Assembly (NCBI GenBank): GCA_024398125.1
Contig: JAKSJO010000009.1
Location: 1 to 64,000, forward strand
Reading direction: 5' to 3'
From: Bacteroidales bacterium
GTDB taxonomy: Bacteria > Bacteroidota > Bacteroidia > Bacteroidales > UBA932
DNA: 64,000 nucleotides
Shown here: piece after piece, positions 55,060 to 64,000 of the stretch
Numbering within the stretch: the first letter of the stretch is position 1
How the letters are laid out: each line of letters starts with the position of its first letter
Position numbers and translations under genes: made by a program
The notes under the pieces: generated by a model
Told to the model about the DNA's origin: nothing
The model's input: only the letters and a program-made list of their open reading frames with translations
Database searches by the model: none

Positions 55060-56295
55060 TTACAGGTAGTTAGTTGTGTTGTTTCTTCTAATTTTTCTAT
55101 CGAAATCATAAGACTTGACATAATTGCCATTCGGATTAATCACGGGAAGATGAACGTCTGAACTCATTACATCTTCTGTATCAAATGCAGCCTTACCCAT
55201 CATGGTTTCAAATTCAACAATGTTGCTCTCATTTTTTTTATGGGCTTTTTGATATAATTCGTATTCTTTGAGAAAAAGTTCCTTCATTCTGTTTTCTACG
55301 ATTATTGGCAATGTCTGATTCCATGGAACATAATCATTGTCAGCATATTCAACAATCATTTTATCCCTGACTGATATGTATTTAGAAATACTCATATCCT
55401 CTTGCGCTTCCCAATAATCATATATTAGGTGAGGTACTTTGTTTTTCAAGAAGGTGAGATAGTCCGGGATAACATAGAGAACTTCATAATACCAATCAAA
55501 AGACTCTTCAAATGATTTGTATGGAGAGGAACCCTTATATGAATTATTAAAGTCGGATGCGTATTTGAGTTCAAAAACACTGTCGAAATATCCAGGCATA
55601 TATGTTTTTGAAGGATTAGAAAGGCTCCATTTACCATCTCCAAAAGCATACATGGTATATTGTCCCGCCCAATGGTATGTACTTCCTCTTCTTAATTCCT
55701 CTCCGTCTTTTGTGGTCAAGGTTACTTTGAACTCAAGTTTCTCGAATCCTATTTCATTGAACATTTCCTGATTCTTGATAGGAAGAGTAAATGCGATACC
55801 CGAATAGTAGCTAGGACTGTTATATCCAAAATTGAATGAACAGACTTCAGGATGTTTAAAGATTGAAGAATAGTTGTACTCCGGTGCATCGCAGACTTTA
55901 AATGTATCGATTATTCGCTTAAAGTGATTAGATACGCTATCAATTTGAGCTTGATGGTGAATCATTTTTTTCTTCCACGACAATCTGTTATCATTTATAT
56001 ATGATTCCATTTCGGAGGATCCCCAGTAGTTGAATAGCGCATACATCCTATTATACGTAACATCCTTGTATGTGATTTTGTCGTATTCATCCGAGTTGTA
56101 AATGATTCGCGCACGTATCTTGTCGTAAAAGAACCTAAACGATGGTATAGTGTTAGATATAGATAAGACTTCTTCAGCACTTAGGTCTTCATAGATGCTC
56201 TTATCCATTATTTCTTTATTAGGAGTACAAGATTGCACAATAATTGACACTATAAAGAATAAATGAATGATGAGTGGTCTAGTTGATAGTTTCAT
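55060..56295 (-). CDS. Lipoprotein of unknown function in the AT-rich island
   Basis: 411 residues from ATG 56293-56295 (MKLSTRPLIIHLFFIVSIIV, lipobox SC about 22). The mature part is aromatic and Tyr/Asn-rich with no recognised domain; a beta-rich centre (LEFKVTLTTKDGEELRRGST) is flanked by helical parts. No family assigned. It sits between the FRG protein (30 bases upstream) and the WG-repeat protein (one base downstream) and is part of the same run. AT-rich codons (AAT, TTT, ATA, AGA) set it apart from core genes. Confidence 0.7.
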   Translation of the reverse strand: MKLSTRPLIIHLFFIVSIIVQSCTPNKEIMDKSIYEDLSAEEVLSISNTIPSFRFFYDKIRARIIYNSDEYDKITYKDVTYNRMYALFNYWGSSEMESYINDNRLSWKKKMIHHQAQIDSVSNHFKRIIDTFKVCDAPEYNYSSIFKHPEVCSFNFGYNSPSYYSGIAFTLPIKNQEMFNEIGFEKLEFKVTLTTKDGEELRRGSTYHWAGQYTMYAFGDGKWSLSNPSKTYMPGYFDSVFELKYASDFNNSYKGSSPYKSFEESFDWYYEVLYVIPDYLTFLKNKVPHLIYDYWEAQEDMSISKYISVRDKMIVEYADNDYVPWNQTLPIIVENRMKELFLKEYELYQKAHKKNESNIVEFETMMGKAAFDTEDVMSSDVHLPVINPNGNYVKSYDFDRKIRRNNTTNYL

Positions 56296-56325
56296 ATGCA
56301 TTAGAGGACACATTGATATTTGAGA

Positions 56326-57486
56326 TTAACATAATTCAGAATACTTCCTCTTTAGCATTTCCATTGACTTATCCAGTTCGGGAAAAACGTAGGATTCATT
56401 TATGCCTACATGAGATAGTTCTTCCAATAATTGTGTCTTCAAAGATGACGGAATTGTGATTCTAACCATAGGGTTAGGCGCTATCGGACAATTAATAATA
56501 GTACCATTCATACCAAATAAGTAAAAAGCCCCAGTTTGATTCTTTATGCGTTCATTGCTCATTTTAGGCAAAACGCATATTACTTTTGCCAGGCTGTTTT
56601 TTGTGATGCTTCTTCCATCGAAGTACCCTAGTTCCTTTTTGACGTCGTCCAATAAATTCTTTTTGACTGAACTAGAAAAAGATCTATCTTGTTTTGCTAG
56701 GTTAGATAATACGCATACGTCATTGCTGTCATAGTAGGAGATGGTGTCTTTGCACTCCGCAAATAACAAGACCTCCCCATCGTTATTTGGTTCGGAGATA
56801 CAAGCAAAATAAAGAGCAATCAAGGGATTCTCAGTAATATCAAGCAATCGGGTTGGCATTGAGTAATGCTGCATTTTGACTAATGTGTCAAATGTGGATA
56901 AACCAGAAGGAAAATCCTCTGGACGTTTTCTTATTGCTTCGTGAAAAAGGATATCCTCAAAGATAACTAGTGGCGACTTAGGAGTTTTGCTCCTATATAT
57001 AGAAGGAATGCATACGTAACTGCCATTTGAATGCCCTCGATAAAATAGCTTGTATGATTCAATAATCTCTAAACCGGAAATGATTGATATGTATTTAGAT
57101 AATGATGAGACAGTATGTATCAAAGAACTTGTATCTCTAGATACCTGTTCAATGTCTTTTGCATCGACAAGATATAATTCTCCGTTATGAATATATGCAC
57201 AATTGACCCGTGCTGCCTTACAGGCACTTTGATAAAGATTAATAGCAGAGGTAAGGGAGCCAGGAGCATGTTTATAAATATCGAGTGTCGTTACTATGTA
57301 GATCTCTATTATGTGATGATTCCTATCTTCAATGACAACATCAAGATTGATGTATTTATCTCGATATCTAAGGTGCTTATGGTATAATAGTTCAGCTTCT
57401 GCCCTGATGCTAAGAAGATAGTCGGATAGCTTTTCTACTACACTGTTGTAGTATCCTTGTTCATTTTGGTTACAAATATGATTCAT
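56326..57486 (-). CDS. FRG-domain protein with an N-terminal nuclease-like domain
   Basis: 386 residues, no signal peptide, so cytoplasmic although its neighbours are exported. The second half (about 135-320) is an FRG domain: FYRGHSNGSYVCIPSIYR and KMQHYSMPTRLLDITENPLIAL are its two hallmark motifs. Residues 1-120 have helix then LDVVIEDRNHHIIEIYIV and YLVDAKDI, like a restriction-endonuclease-fold core in which the usual E-x-K is E-I-Y. FRG proteins are common in defence or mobile regions; their biochemical role is unsettled, and the N-terminal reading is tentative. It lies 17 bases after the FISUMP lipoprotein gene stop. Confidence 0.75.
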   Translation of the reverse strand: MNHICNQNEQGYYNSVVEKLSDYLLSIRAEAELLYHKHLRYRDKYINLDVVIEDRNHHIIEIYIVTTLDIYKHAPGSLTSAINLYQSACKAARVNCAYIHNGELYLVDAKDIEQVSRDTSSLIHTVSSLSKYISIISGLEIIESYKLFYRGHSNGSYVCIPSIYRSKTPKSPLVIFEDILFHEAIRKRPEDFPSGLSTFDTLVKMQHYSMPTRLLDITENPLIALYFACISEPNNDGEVLLFAECKDTISYYDSNDVCVLSNLAKQDRSFSSSVKKNLLDDVKKELGYFDGRSITKNSLAKVICVLPKMSNERIKNQTGAFYLFGMNGTIINCPIAPNPMVRITIPSSLKTQLLEELSHVGINESYVFPELDKSMEMLKRKYSELC

Positions 57487-57502
57487 TCGACAATGCTATT
57501 AC

Positions 57503-58306
57503 CTAGTCAACATCGTGAACACATCTTACAGAATACCCGTTGGCAGGTGTCCTATCGTTGAATATCTCACTTGTACTTTCTCCGATTGCTAATGCAGATG
57601 CTTGTACTCGAGTGTCCTCGCGTCCTATTATTGGACCGTCAGTTGGCTGCTTGCTATTGCACATGGTAGATGACCAATAGAAGCCTGCTACATTATGGTC
57701 TCGTGAAGTTCCATAATACTGATGAGTCCATCCTGCGGCTGGAAAGAAAACACCGGTACCAGGGGTCGTATCATCATTCATTCCGAAGAATTCAGAACCG
57801 GTGTATACAATGGATCCTGCATATGAGCCCGTTGTGGTCCATCCATATCCTCCATGCTTGCCGACAATCAACGCCTCCATTTCGTTTGACGTTGGAAGAC
57901 GCCAACCACTAGGGCAGGGACCTCGGTTATTGTTCCATGATTCCCCTTCGAAATTACCAACAATGACATTATTGTCATACCAGAATTTTGGTTTTGCTTC
58001 ATTGTAGTATTTATTCTTGCCTGACTTATTTACTTCAACATCACCATCTCCCCACTGATATAGTCTACCAAGGCGATGATCATCGCTAGTCGATATTTCA
58101 CCAACGGCATCAAAGCCAGCATTTACAGGGGCCCAGTGTAGGTATGTGTATGGTGTGCCTGGGTCGCCGTCCCAATCACCTAATACAACAATTGATTTAT
58201 CCCACTCTTGACCATTATTGAGATATGGGATGGGCTTGATTTTAGAGCCACAACCAGTTAAAACAAGACAAGAGAAAAGAAGGAGAGGAAGGCCGGTTTT
58301 AAACAT
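57503..58306 (-). CDS. FISUMP-domain lipoprotein
   Basis: 267 residues with lipobox LVLTGCGS (Cys about 19). One FISUMP domain: GPCPSGWRLPTSNEMEAL near 130-147, GFYWSSTMCNSK near 207-218 and the closing NGYSVRCV. It should sit at the outer surface; ligand or role unknown. First gene of the island operon. Its leader is unusually long and structured. Confidence 0.85.
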   Translation of the reverse strand: MFKTGLPLLLFSCLVLTGCGSKIKPIPYLNNGQEWDKSIVVLGDWDGDPGTPYTYLHWAPVNAGFDAVGEISTSDDHRLGRLYQWGDGDVEVNKSGKNKYYNEAKPKFWYDNNVIVGNFEGESWNNNRGPCPSGWRLPTSNEMEALIVGKHGGYGWTTTGSYAGSIVYTGSEFFGMNDDTTPGTGVFFPAAGWTHQYYGTSRDHNVAGFYWSSTMCNSKQPTDGPIIGREDTRVQASALAIGESTSEIFNDRTPANGYSVRCVHDVD

Positions 58307-58351
58307 TTATCGAAACATTGAGTCCTGCAACTCCCTATCAGAACAGGTACA

Positions 58352-58500
58352 AAAAAAGACGTGGGAGTCATACTGTTGCTTATCTCTAGTACAGGCCTTG
58401 GCGAGCCAATCAGAAAGATAAGCAACGCAGCTAGCCCACGCCAGGGATGATATACAGTATACTCCACGCCATGGCGTGGAGACTGAATCGTCATCACAAT
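58352..58500 (-). ncRNA. Structured leader or small RNA upstream of the FISUMP lipoprotein gene
   Basis: Read on the minus strand: an outer GATGA/TCATC stem around a perfect 20-base palindrome CTCCACGCCATGGCGTGGAG (forward 58462-58481), then a large hairpin with outer CGTGGG/CCCACG (58360-58365 with 58435-58440) and inner GTTGCTTATCT/AGATAAGCAAC (58375-58385 with 58416-58426), ending in a run of seven T (forward A run 58351-58357). The T run right after the stem is terminator-like and lies 46 bases before the lipoprotein ATG. A minus-strand -7 box TATTTTTG (forward 58680-58687) could start it. It may be an attenuator or a separate sRNA; no match to a known family is recognised. Confidence 0.5.
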
Positions 58501-58740
58501 GTGGACGTCCTCGTTGCCGCTTCTTCTTCTGATTTAGTTAAACCGCCAAGTTTGTACTAAGAAGAAAAACGTCAAGTAACGTCTTTAGTATGTAATCGCC
58601 CACCCAACCCTGCTGTCAATCCGTTCAATCAATGACTGATTTCAATTGTGGACTGACAATACGGACTAGCTGTGCAAGACAAAAATAGTAAAAAAATGAC
58701 TCAATCAGCACACTAATAGCGAAAACGTTTTATGTAAGAA
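58501..58740. other. Non-coding AT-rich stretch between the island leader and the DPP IV terminator
   Basis: No supported gene. It contains an imperfect AAGAAGAA-type purine/pyrimidine tract (58519-58532 and 58560-58568), a possible minus-strand -7 box TATTTTTG (58680-58687), and several stops in every frame. It may be the promoter and early leader of the island operon. Confidence 0.4.
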
Positions 58741-58744
58741 CAAA

Positions 58745-58780
58745 AAAGTTGGAAGAAAGCATCAGCTTCCTTCCAACTTT
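58745..58780 (-). terminator. Intrinsic terminator after the DPP IV gene
   Basis: A 16-base inverted repeat (one mismatch) with loop ATCA; on the minus strand it runs into TTTTTTG. Confidence 0.85.
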
Positions 58781-58802
58781 CAAGCAGAATTCTATAGAAA
58801 TA

Positions 58803-61151
58803 CTAGCGGGCTCCGGCAGGGAGGTGCTCGAGCCAGTATTTGAGCATGGTCTGGTAGAGGTGATGAGAGGTGTTCTCACGCTCCGAGATTCCGTGGGTGC
58901 GCATAGGGTAGGTCATAAGCGAGAACATCTTGTCCTGCTTTACGAGCTCGTTGACGAGCATCTCGCAGCTCTGGTAGTGGACGTTGTCGTCGCCTGTTCC
59001 GTGGATGAGGAAGAGGTTGCCCTTGAGGCCTGCGGCGTAGTTGATAGGGGAGCCCTCATAGTAACCCTTTGGGTTGGTCTGAGGCATGCCCTGGTATCTC
59101 TCCTGGTAGATGGTGTCGTAAAGGTACTGTGAGTATACGCCGGCTACGGCGATGCCAGTGTTGTAGATGTCTGGGTACTTGAACATGAGGTGAGCGGTAG
59201 ATGAACCGCCGCCGCTCCATCCCCATACGCCGATACGATCTGGGTCCACGAAGTCGAACATCTCTTCGATCTTCTTAACGGCCTTTGCGTGGTCGTCGAT
59301 CGCGAGGGCTCCGACCTTGCCGTAGATGCTCTTTCTCCACTCGCGTCCGCGGTAGTTATGGGTTCCGCGAGGGTCTACGCTCATCACTATGTAACCGTTC
59401 TCGTTGAGGACGCGGTTGTAGATGTCGGTGCTCCAGCTGTTCTGGACGGTAGAAGAAGCTGGCTCGCCATAGACATTGAAGATCACAGGATACTTCTTGC
59501 CCGGGTCGAAGTTCCTAGGCTTGAGCATCCATGCGTCAAGCTCGATCTCGCCTATGTTGACCTTGAAATACTCGCGGTAGTTGAATCCCCATGAGTCGAA
59601 ATCGGCCTTGACCTCAGCGCCGTCGGTATAGGTTACGACAGTCTTGTGGTTCGGAAGGGTGATGAGCTCGCTCTGGGTAGGGGTCCATGCATTCGAGAAG
59701 CTGTGTACGGCATACTTGCAGTCCTCGGAAATCGAGTATGTATGTGAACCGACAAGTCCCTCGGGGGTGAGGCGCTCGTCCTTGCCCTTGCCGTCCAGGC
59801 GGCTGCGGTAGAGGTACTTCTCGGTTGCGTTGAACTCTGATGCCATGTAGTATACATAGCCGCCCTTGATGTCGATGCGGAGGATGCCCATCACGTCGAA
59901 TGCGCCCTTTGTGATAGGAGTCTCACTCTTGCCGTCACGTGACATGCGGTAGAGGTGGAGCCATCCGTCCTTCTCGCTTGTCCATGTGAAGTATTTGCTG
60001 CCTTCCATCCATACGATGTTGTCGTGGATGTCAAGGAATGCATCGTCCTTGTCGGTCAGGAAGTTGTCAAGCTCCATGGTTACAGCGTCTCCGTACCATA
60101 CGGTATTGGTGTTCTGGAGTCGGTTGAGCTGCTGGATCATGAGAACGCCGGTTCCGCTGTCTGGAACGAAATCCATACGGGCGATATAGTTGTTGCGTGG
60201 GTCGCCTGGGATGTTGAACCAGCGGGTAGCGCCATCCTCGACTTCAACGACACCGACTTTTACCGCGCTGTTTGTGGTACCTGCCTTAGGATAAGGGAAA
60301 GGCACTACGAACGAGTATACTGAGTCGATGTTGTTGATAATGTTGAACACTCCGGTACCTTCGGTATCGGAATTCCAGAAAGCGATGCGCTTGCTGTCCG
60401 GACTCCAGCGGAAGCCGTCGCGGCAGCTGAGTTCTTCTTCGTATACCCAGTCAAAGGTTCCGTTGATGATCACGTCGTCGCCGTCAGTGGTAAGCGCCTT
60501 TCTTGCGCCTGTTGCAAGGTCTTCTACGTAGATGTTGTTGTAGTATACGTATGCGGCCTTGGTGCCGTCAGGGGATATCTTCGCGAACATGAGACGGCTC
60601 TCGTCCAGACCCTTGCCGAGCTGGGTAAGCTTGTCGGTCTTGAGGTCGAGCACCCAGTAGTCTCCACGTGTGTTGTATCGCCAAACGCGTGCGGTGTTGG
60701 TGAAGATAAGAAGCTTGCTGCGGTCTGCTGACCAGGTGTAGCTGCTGACATTGAGCGGCTTGCTTTCGCCTTTCGGAATGAGCTGTTCGGCACGTACCAG
60801 TACGGTCTTCTTTCCTGTCTTGATATCGTTGGAAACGATGTCCATGCCGGCATCGATTCCTGATGCGCTCCTGTTTCCTGCAACAGCGGATGGCTGGTTG
60901 TCATCCTGCGCTGCACCGGCTTTCTGGGTGGAAGCGACAGCACGCTGGCTGGGCTCGAAGGTATCGTATGACGATCCTGTCGTCCAGCTGATTCTAGGAG
61001 CGGACTTGCCTGGAGTGAATGGGCTGCGGCCGAACATCGCGTCAAGGGTAAGGACCTTGTCCTTGTTTGACTGCTGAGCTGGCTGAGCGGTGAGAGAGGC
61101 TGCTCCGATGAGGATTGCAGCTGCACTGATAATCAGTTTTCTTGTATTCAT
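58803..61151 (-). CDS. Dipeptidyl-peptidase IV (S9B family), exported
   Basis: 782 residues with a Sec signal peptide (about 1-22, cut near LTAQPAQQ). Eight-bladed propeller region about 60-510, then alpha/beta-hydrolase with catalytic Ser near 647 in GWSGGGSS, Asp near 722 in GTGDDNVHY and His near 755 in RTHGISE. EEELSCRDGF carries the Glu pair that binds the substrate N-terminus in DPP IV. The enzyme removes X-Pro and X-Ala dipeptides, a common periplasmic function in proteolytic Bacteroidales. Monocistronic. Confidence 0.94.
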   Translation of the reverse strand: MNTRKLIISAAAILIGAASLTAQPAQQSNKDKVLTLDAMFGRSPFTPGKSAPRISWTTGSSYDTFEPSQRAVASTQKAGAAQDDNQPSAVAGNRSASGIDAGMDIVSNDIKTGKKTVLVRAEQLIPKGESKPLNVSSYTWSADRSKLLIFTNTARVWRYNTRGDYWVLDLKTDKLTQLGKGLDESRLMFAKISPDGTKAAYVYYNNIYVEDLATGARKALTTDGDDVIINGTFDWVYEEELSCRDGFRWSPDSKRIAFWNSDTEGTGVFNIINNIDSVYSFVVPFPYPKAGTTNSAVKVGVVEVEDGATRWFNIPGDPRNNYIARMDFVPDSGTGVLMIQQLNRLQNTNTVWYGDAVTMELDNFLTDKDDAFLDIHDNIVWMEGSKYFTWTSEKDGWLHLYRMSRDGKSETPITKGAFDVMGILRIDIKGGYVYYMASEFNATEKYLYRSRLDGKGKDERLTPEGLVGSHTYSISEDCKYAVHSFSNAWTPTQSELITLPNHKTVVTYTDGAEVKADFDSWGFNYREYFKVNIGEIELDAWMLKPRNFDPGKKYPVIFNVYGEPASSTVQNSWSTDIYNRVLNENGYIVMSVDPRGTHNYRGREWRKSIYGKVGALAIDDHAKAVKKIEEMFDFVDPDRIGVWGWSGGGSSTAHLMFKYPDIYNTGIAVAGVYSQYLYDTIYQERYQGMPQTNPKGYYEGSPINYAAGLKGNLFLIHGTGDDNVHYQSCEMLVNELVKQDKMFSLMTYPMRTHGISERENTSHHLYQTMLKYWLEHLPAGAR

Positions 61152-61207
61152 TTCGATAGGTTTTTCTTCCGTTTCGCGGCCTTTTGCTGACTTTTAGGCA
61201 ACAAAAA

Positions 61208-61230
61208 AAGGCTGAATTGAATTCAGCCTT
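61208..61230 (-). terminator. Intrinsic terminator after the SDR gene
   Basis: AAGGCTGAAT / ATTCAGCCTT with loop TGA; on the minus strand it is followed by TTTTTTT-type bases (forward A run 61203-61209). Confidence 0.88.
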
Positions 61231-61253
61231 AAAATTAGCATATATTTCTTAGA

Positions 61254-62027
61254 TTACATAGCGGTATAACCACCATCGACAGGGAGGATGACGCCGTTAA
61301 CGTAAGATGATGCAGGTGAAGAGAGGAAGATTGCAGCGGTGTCGAGCTCGCCTTCCTTACCGTAACGTGACATAGGGATCACGGTCTTTGCATACTGTAC
61401 GAAGAAATCAGACTTGAGGGTCTCCTCGGTGAGTGGGGTATAGAAGTAACCTGGGCAGATTGCGTTGACAGTGATGCCTTTCTCTGACCATTCTGATGCA
61501 AGGGCACGGGTAAGGTTTACAACGCCACCCTTTGCAGCATGATATGCTGATGAAGGAGCGATCTTGTTACCAACCATACCGTACATTGATGCGATATTGA
61601 TGATACGGCCGTAACCTGCAGGGATCATGGCCTTCTTTGCGATTGAGCGAGCCATCTTGAATGTTCCGAAGAGGTCGATGTTCATCTCGTTTGCGAATAC
61701 AGCGTCTGGCATGTCCTCTGCTGGAGTCACACCACCGGTGCCGGCGTTGTTGATGAGGATGTCGATGCGGCCGAACTTTGCGAGAATTGTGTCTACGGCA
61801 GCTTCTACGCGATCGGTATCGGTGATGTCGCAAGGAACGCCGATAGCTTCAACGCCGAACTCGGCGGTGATGCTTGCAGCTACTTCCTCGATGAGGTTCT
61901 GTCTGCGTGCGAGTGCAACGATCTTTGCTCCCTGTGAAGCGAGAGCCTTTGCCATCTGTACACCAAGACCGGTTGAGCATCCGGTTACTACGGCTACCTG
62001 GCCACTAAGGTCAAAATAATTCTTCAT
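61254..62027 (-). CDS. SDR-family oxidoreductase, gluconate 5-dehydrogenase/KduD-like
   Basis: 257 residues, classical SDR: cofactor loop TGCSTGLGVQ near 15-24, NNAG near 92-95, catalytic Ser near 146 and YHAAK near 160. The closest family pattern is that of 2-deoxy-D-gluconate (KduD) or gluconate 5-dehydrogenase (IdnO), which would fit sugar-acid breakdown, but substrate is uncertain. An excellent minus-strand promoter (62082-62113) precedes it and a terminator follows, so it is monocistronic. A different SDR reaction cannot be excluded. Confidence 0.85.
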   Translation of the reverse strand: MKNYFDLSGQVAVVTGCSTGLGVQMAKALASQGAKIVALARRQNLIEEVAASITAEFGVEAIGVPCDITDTDRVEAAVDTILAKFGRIDILINNAGTGGVTPAEDMPDAVFANEMNIDLFGTFKMARSIAKKAMIPAGYGRIINIASMYGMVGNKIAPSSAYHAAKGGVVNLTRALASEWSEKGITVNAICPGYFYTPLTEETLKSDFFVQYAKTVIPMSRYGKEGELDTAAIFLSSPASSYVNGVILPVDGGYTAM

Positions 62028-62081
62028 TGTAAAGTGGTTTGATTATTATAAGTTCGTTTTAGGGGGCTAATCTGCCTTTTA

Positions 62082-62113
62082 CAAATGTATTGAATAAAAA
62101 TGTAAAAAGCAAA
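62082..62113 (-). promoter_or_regulatory. Promoter of the SDR gene
   Basis: On the minus strand TTTG (forward CAAA 62110-62113), 20 bases, TACATTTG (forward CAAATGTA 62082-62089), a consensus Bacteroides promoter. The predicted start is near 62074. Confidence 0.82.
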
Positions 62114-62142
62114 TCGGTCATTTTCGGCACGATGCAAAAAGA

Positions 62143-62168
62143 AAGGCGACCGCCGAAGCGATCGCCTT
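62143..62168 (-). terminator. Intrinsic terminator after gapA
   Basis: On the minus strand an 11-pair stem (AAGGCGATCGC / GCGGTCGCCTT) with a TTCG tetraloop, followed by TTTCTTTTTG. Confidence 0.9.
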
Positions 62169-62192
62169 ATAAGGTATATTCCGAAGGGGAAA

Positions 62193-63206
<1,014 letters not shown>

Positions 63207-63258
63207 TTATAATTGTTAAACAAAAATTCGTGTACTGGGATTTCTTATTAAATCCGCG

Positions 63259-63296
63259 CAAATTTACTAAATAAAGTCCATAATTCAATATCTTTG
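63259..63296. promoter_or_regulatory. Overlapping divergent promoters of gapA and surE
   Basis: For gapA (minus): TTG (forward CAA 63286-63288), 19 bases, TAAATTTG (forward CAAATTTA 63259-63266). For surE (plus): -7 box TATCTTTG (63289-63296). The gapA -33 and surE -7 boxes are adjacent, so the two starts would compete. Confidence 0.55.
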
Positions 63297-63313
63297 TACA
63301 AAAATAATGATGC

Positions 63314-64000
63314 ATGAGGATACTCTTAACCAATGACGATGGCTACAAGGCGCAGGGCATAGCGACTCTGGTGAACATGATGAAAAAGTTTGGGGAAGTG
63401 ACTGTCGTCGCCCCGAAATATCCCCAGTCGGGAATGTCGTGCTCGGTACCGCTCGGACTGAAGCCCATTGCGGCTAAGGATCTGGGTATCAAGGATGGAG
63501 TGCGTTGGGCTTACCTTGACGCATCTCCTTCGAGCTGTGTCAAGTATGCCTTGGATGTACTTATGCTCGGCAATGAGCCGGACATCGTCATCAGCGGCAT
63601 CAACCATGGCTCCAATGCAGCGACTGCCGCTTGCTATTCCGGTACGCTGGGGGCGTGCATGGAGGCTGCAATAGACTATATTCCTGCCGTGGGTGTTTCA
63701 ATCGACTGCATGCACCATACAGTAGATCTTTCTGCGGTAGAGAAGTTCTTTCCGGAGATACTTGGCCAGATCATGGAACTCATGGATGGAAGCTATGGTG
63801 TATACTATAATGTGAACTTTCCGAATCTGCCTGCCGACCGTATAAAGGGTGTGAAGCTCTGTTGTCAGGGACGTGGCCACTGGGTACGCGAGTTCGACGC
63901 CTGGGACGAAGGCTATGCCGAGAGATATGGATATGACCTTAAGAAGCATGGCTACGAGCATCCTGACGTCAGCGCGGAGGAAGGCGAGACTCTCTATGTC
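63314..64000 (+). CDS. surE: 5-prime-nucleotidase SurE, N-terminal part
   Basis: Partial gene running off the right edge; 229 codons present from ATG 63314 (MRILLTNDDGY). Metal ligands Asp8, Asp9, the Ser of SGMSCS near 39 and Asn in ISGINHGSNAA near 96-101 are seen. SurE dephosphorylates nucleoside monophosphates, mainly in stress or survival contexts. The end of the protein (roughly 20-30 residues) lies outside the window. Divergent from gapA. Confidence 0.95.
   Translation, partial: MRILLTNDDGYKAQGIATLVNMMKKFGEVTVVAPKYPQSGMSCSVPLGLKPIAAKDLGIKDGVRWAYLDASPSSCVKYALDVLMLGNEPDIVISGINHGSNAATAACYSGTLGACMEAAIDYIPAVGVSIDCMHHTVDLSAVEKFFPEILGQIMELMDGSYGVYYNVNFPNLPADRIKGVKLCCQGRGHWVREFDAWDEGYAERYGYDLKKHGYEHPDVSAEEGETLYV

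Noticed and set aside
58258..58497. 79-residue minus-strand frame over the island leader
   Set aside because: It runs through the large hairpin and its T run and overlaps the lipoprotein start; the inverted repeats explain the sequence better.

Overview
The window reads as chromosome of an anaerobic Bacteroidales bacterium (Bacteroidota), probably an uncultured gut or rumen lineage; the genus cannot be named from this sequence. The evidence is a set of Bacteroides-type promoters (TTTG about 19 bases before TAnnTTTG), almost no Shine-Dalgarno sites, many lipoprotein signal peptides, a short-chain-type threonine dehydrogenase beside KBL, diaminopimelate dehydrogenase, ATP-type PEP carboxykinase, pyruvate:ferredoxin oxidoreductase, and FISUMP and DUF1680 proteins.

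Layout. 1-2.4 kb: pyruvate:ferredoxin oxidoreductase (cut by the left edge) and fabD. 2.5-7.6 kb: tRNA-Arg, purT, then a likely operon of a secreted carboxylesterase, an unknown secreted protein and a GH43 enzyme with a lectin-like tail. 7.6-17.7 kb: a small acidic protein, an S9 peptidase with recG, a secreted PepC-type protease, recQ and pckA. 17.7-28.2 kb: a minus-strand operon (TamB-like, tetrapyrrole-methylase-family enzyme, folB, mtaB, MBL hydrolase) divergent from tsaD and an FAD oxidoreductase. 28.2-30.5 kb: threonine catabolism. 30.5-32.7 kb: SRP RNA, two tRNA-Lys genes, a palindrome-rich repeat array, a BaiN-type flavoprotein and tRNA-Thr. 32.7-38.1 kb: dcp, ddh and a UvrA2-like ATPase. 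38.1-45.7 kb: plant-glycan enzymes (GH9, DUF1680 GH127/146, GH43-CBM6) with no SusC/SusD pair. 45.7-52.2 kb: acyl-ACP thioesterase and a pyrimidine operon pyrC-K-D-F-E-B-I. 52.2-58.7 kb: an AT-rich island of surface proteins (FISUMP, WG-repeat, unknown lipoprotein) plus an FRG-domain protein, with palindrome-rich non-coding DNA on both sides. 58.7-64 kb: DPP IV, an SDR, gapA and surE (cut by the right edge).

Taken together the genes suggest a saccharolytic and proteolytic anaerobe. Exported peptidases (two S9 enzymes, Dcp, PepC) and glycosidases feed amino acids and sugars inward. Threonine goes to glycine and acetyl-CoA; pyruvate is handled by the ferredoxin-linked oxidoreductase and PCK. 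The least explained parts are the AT-rich island with its structured leader, the 130-base palindromic element after the pyr operon, the repeat array after tRNA-Lys(CTT), and a two-turn direct repeat upstream of the DUF1680 gene. All function calls rest on reading the sequence; no database search was run.
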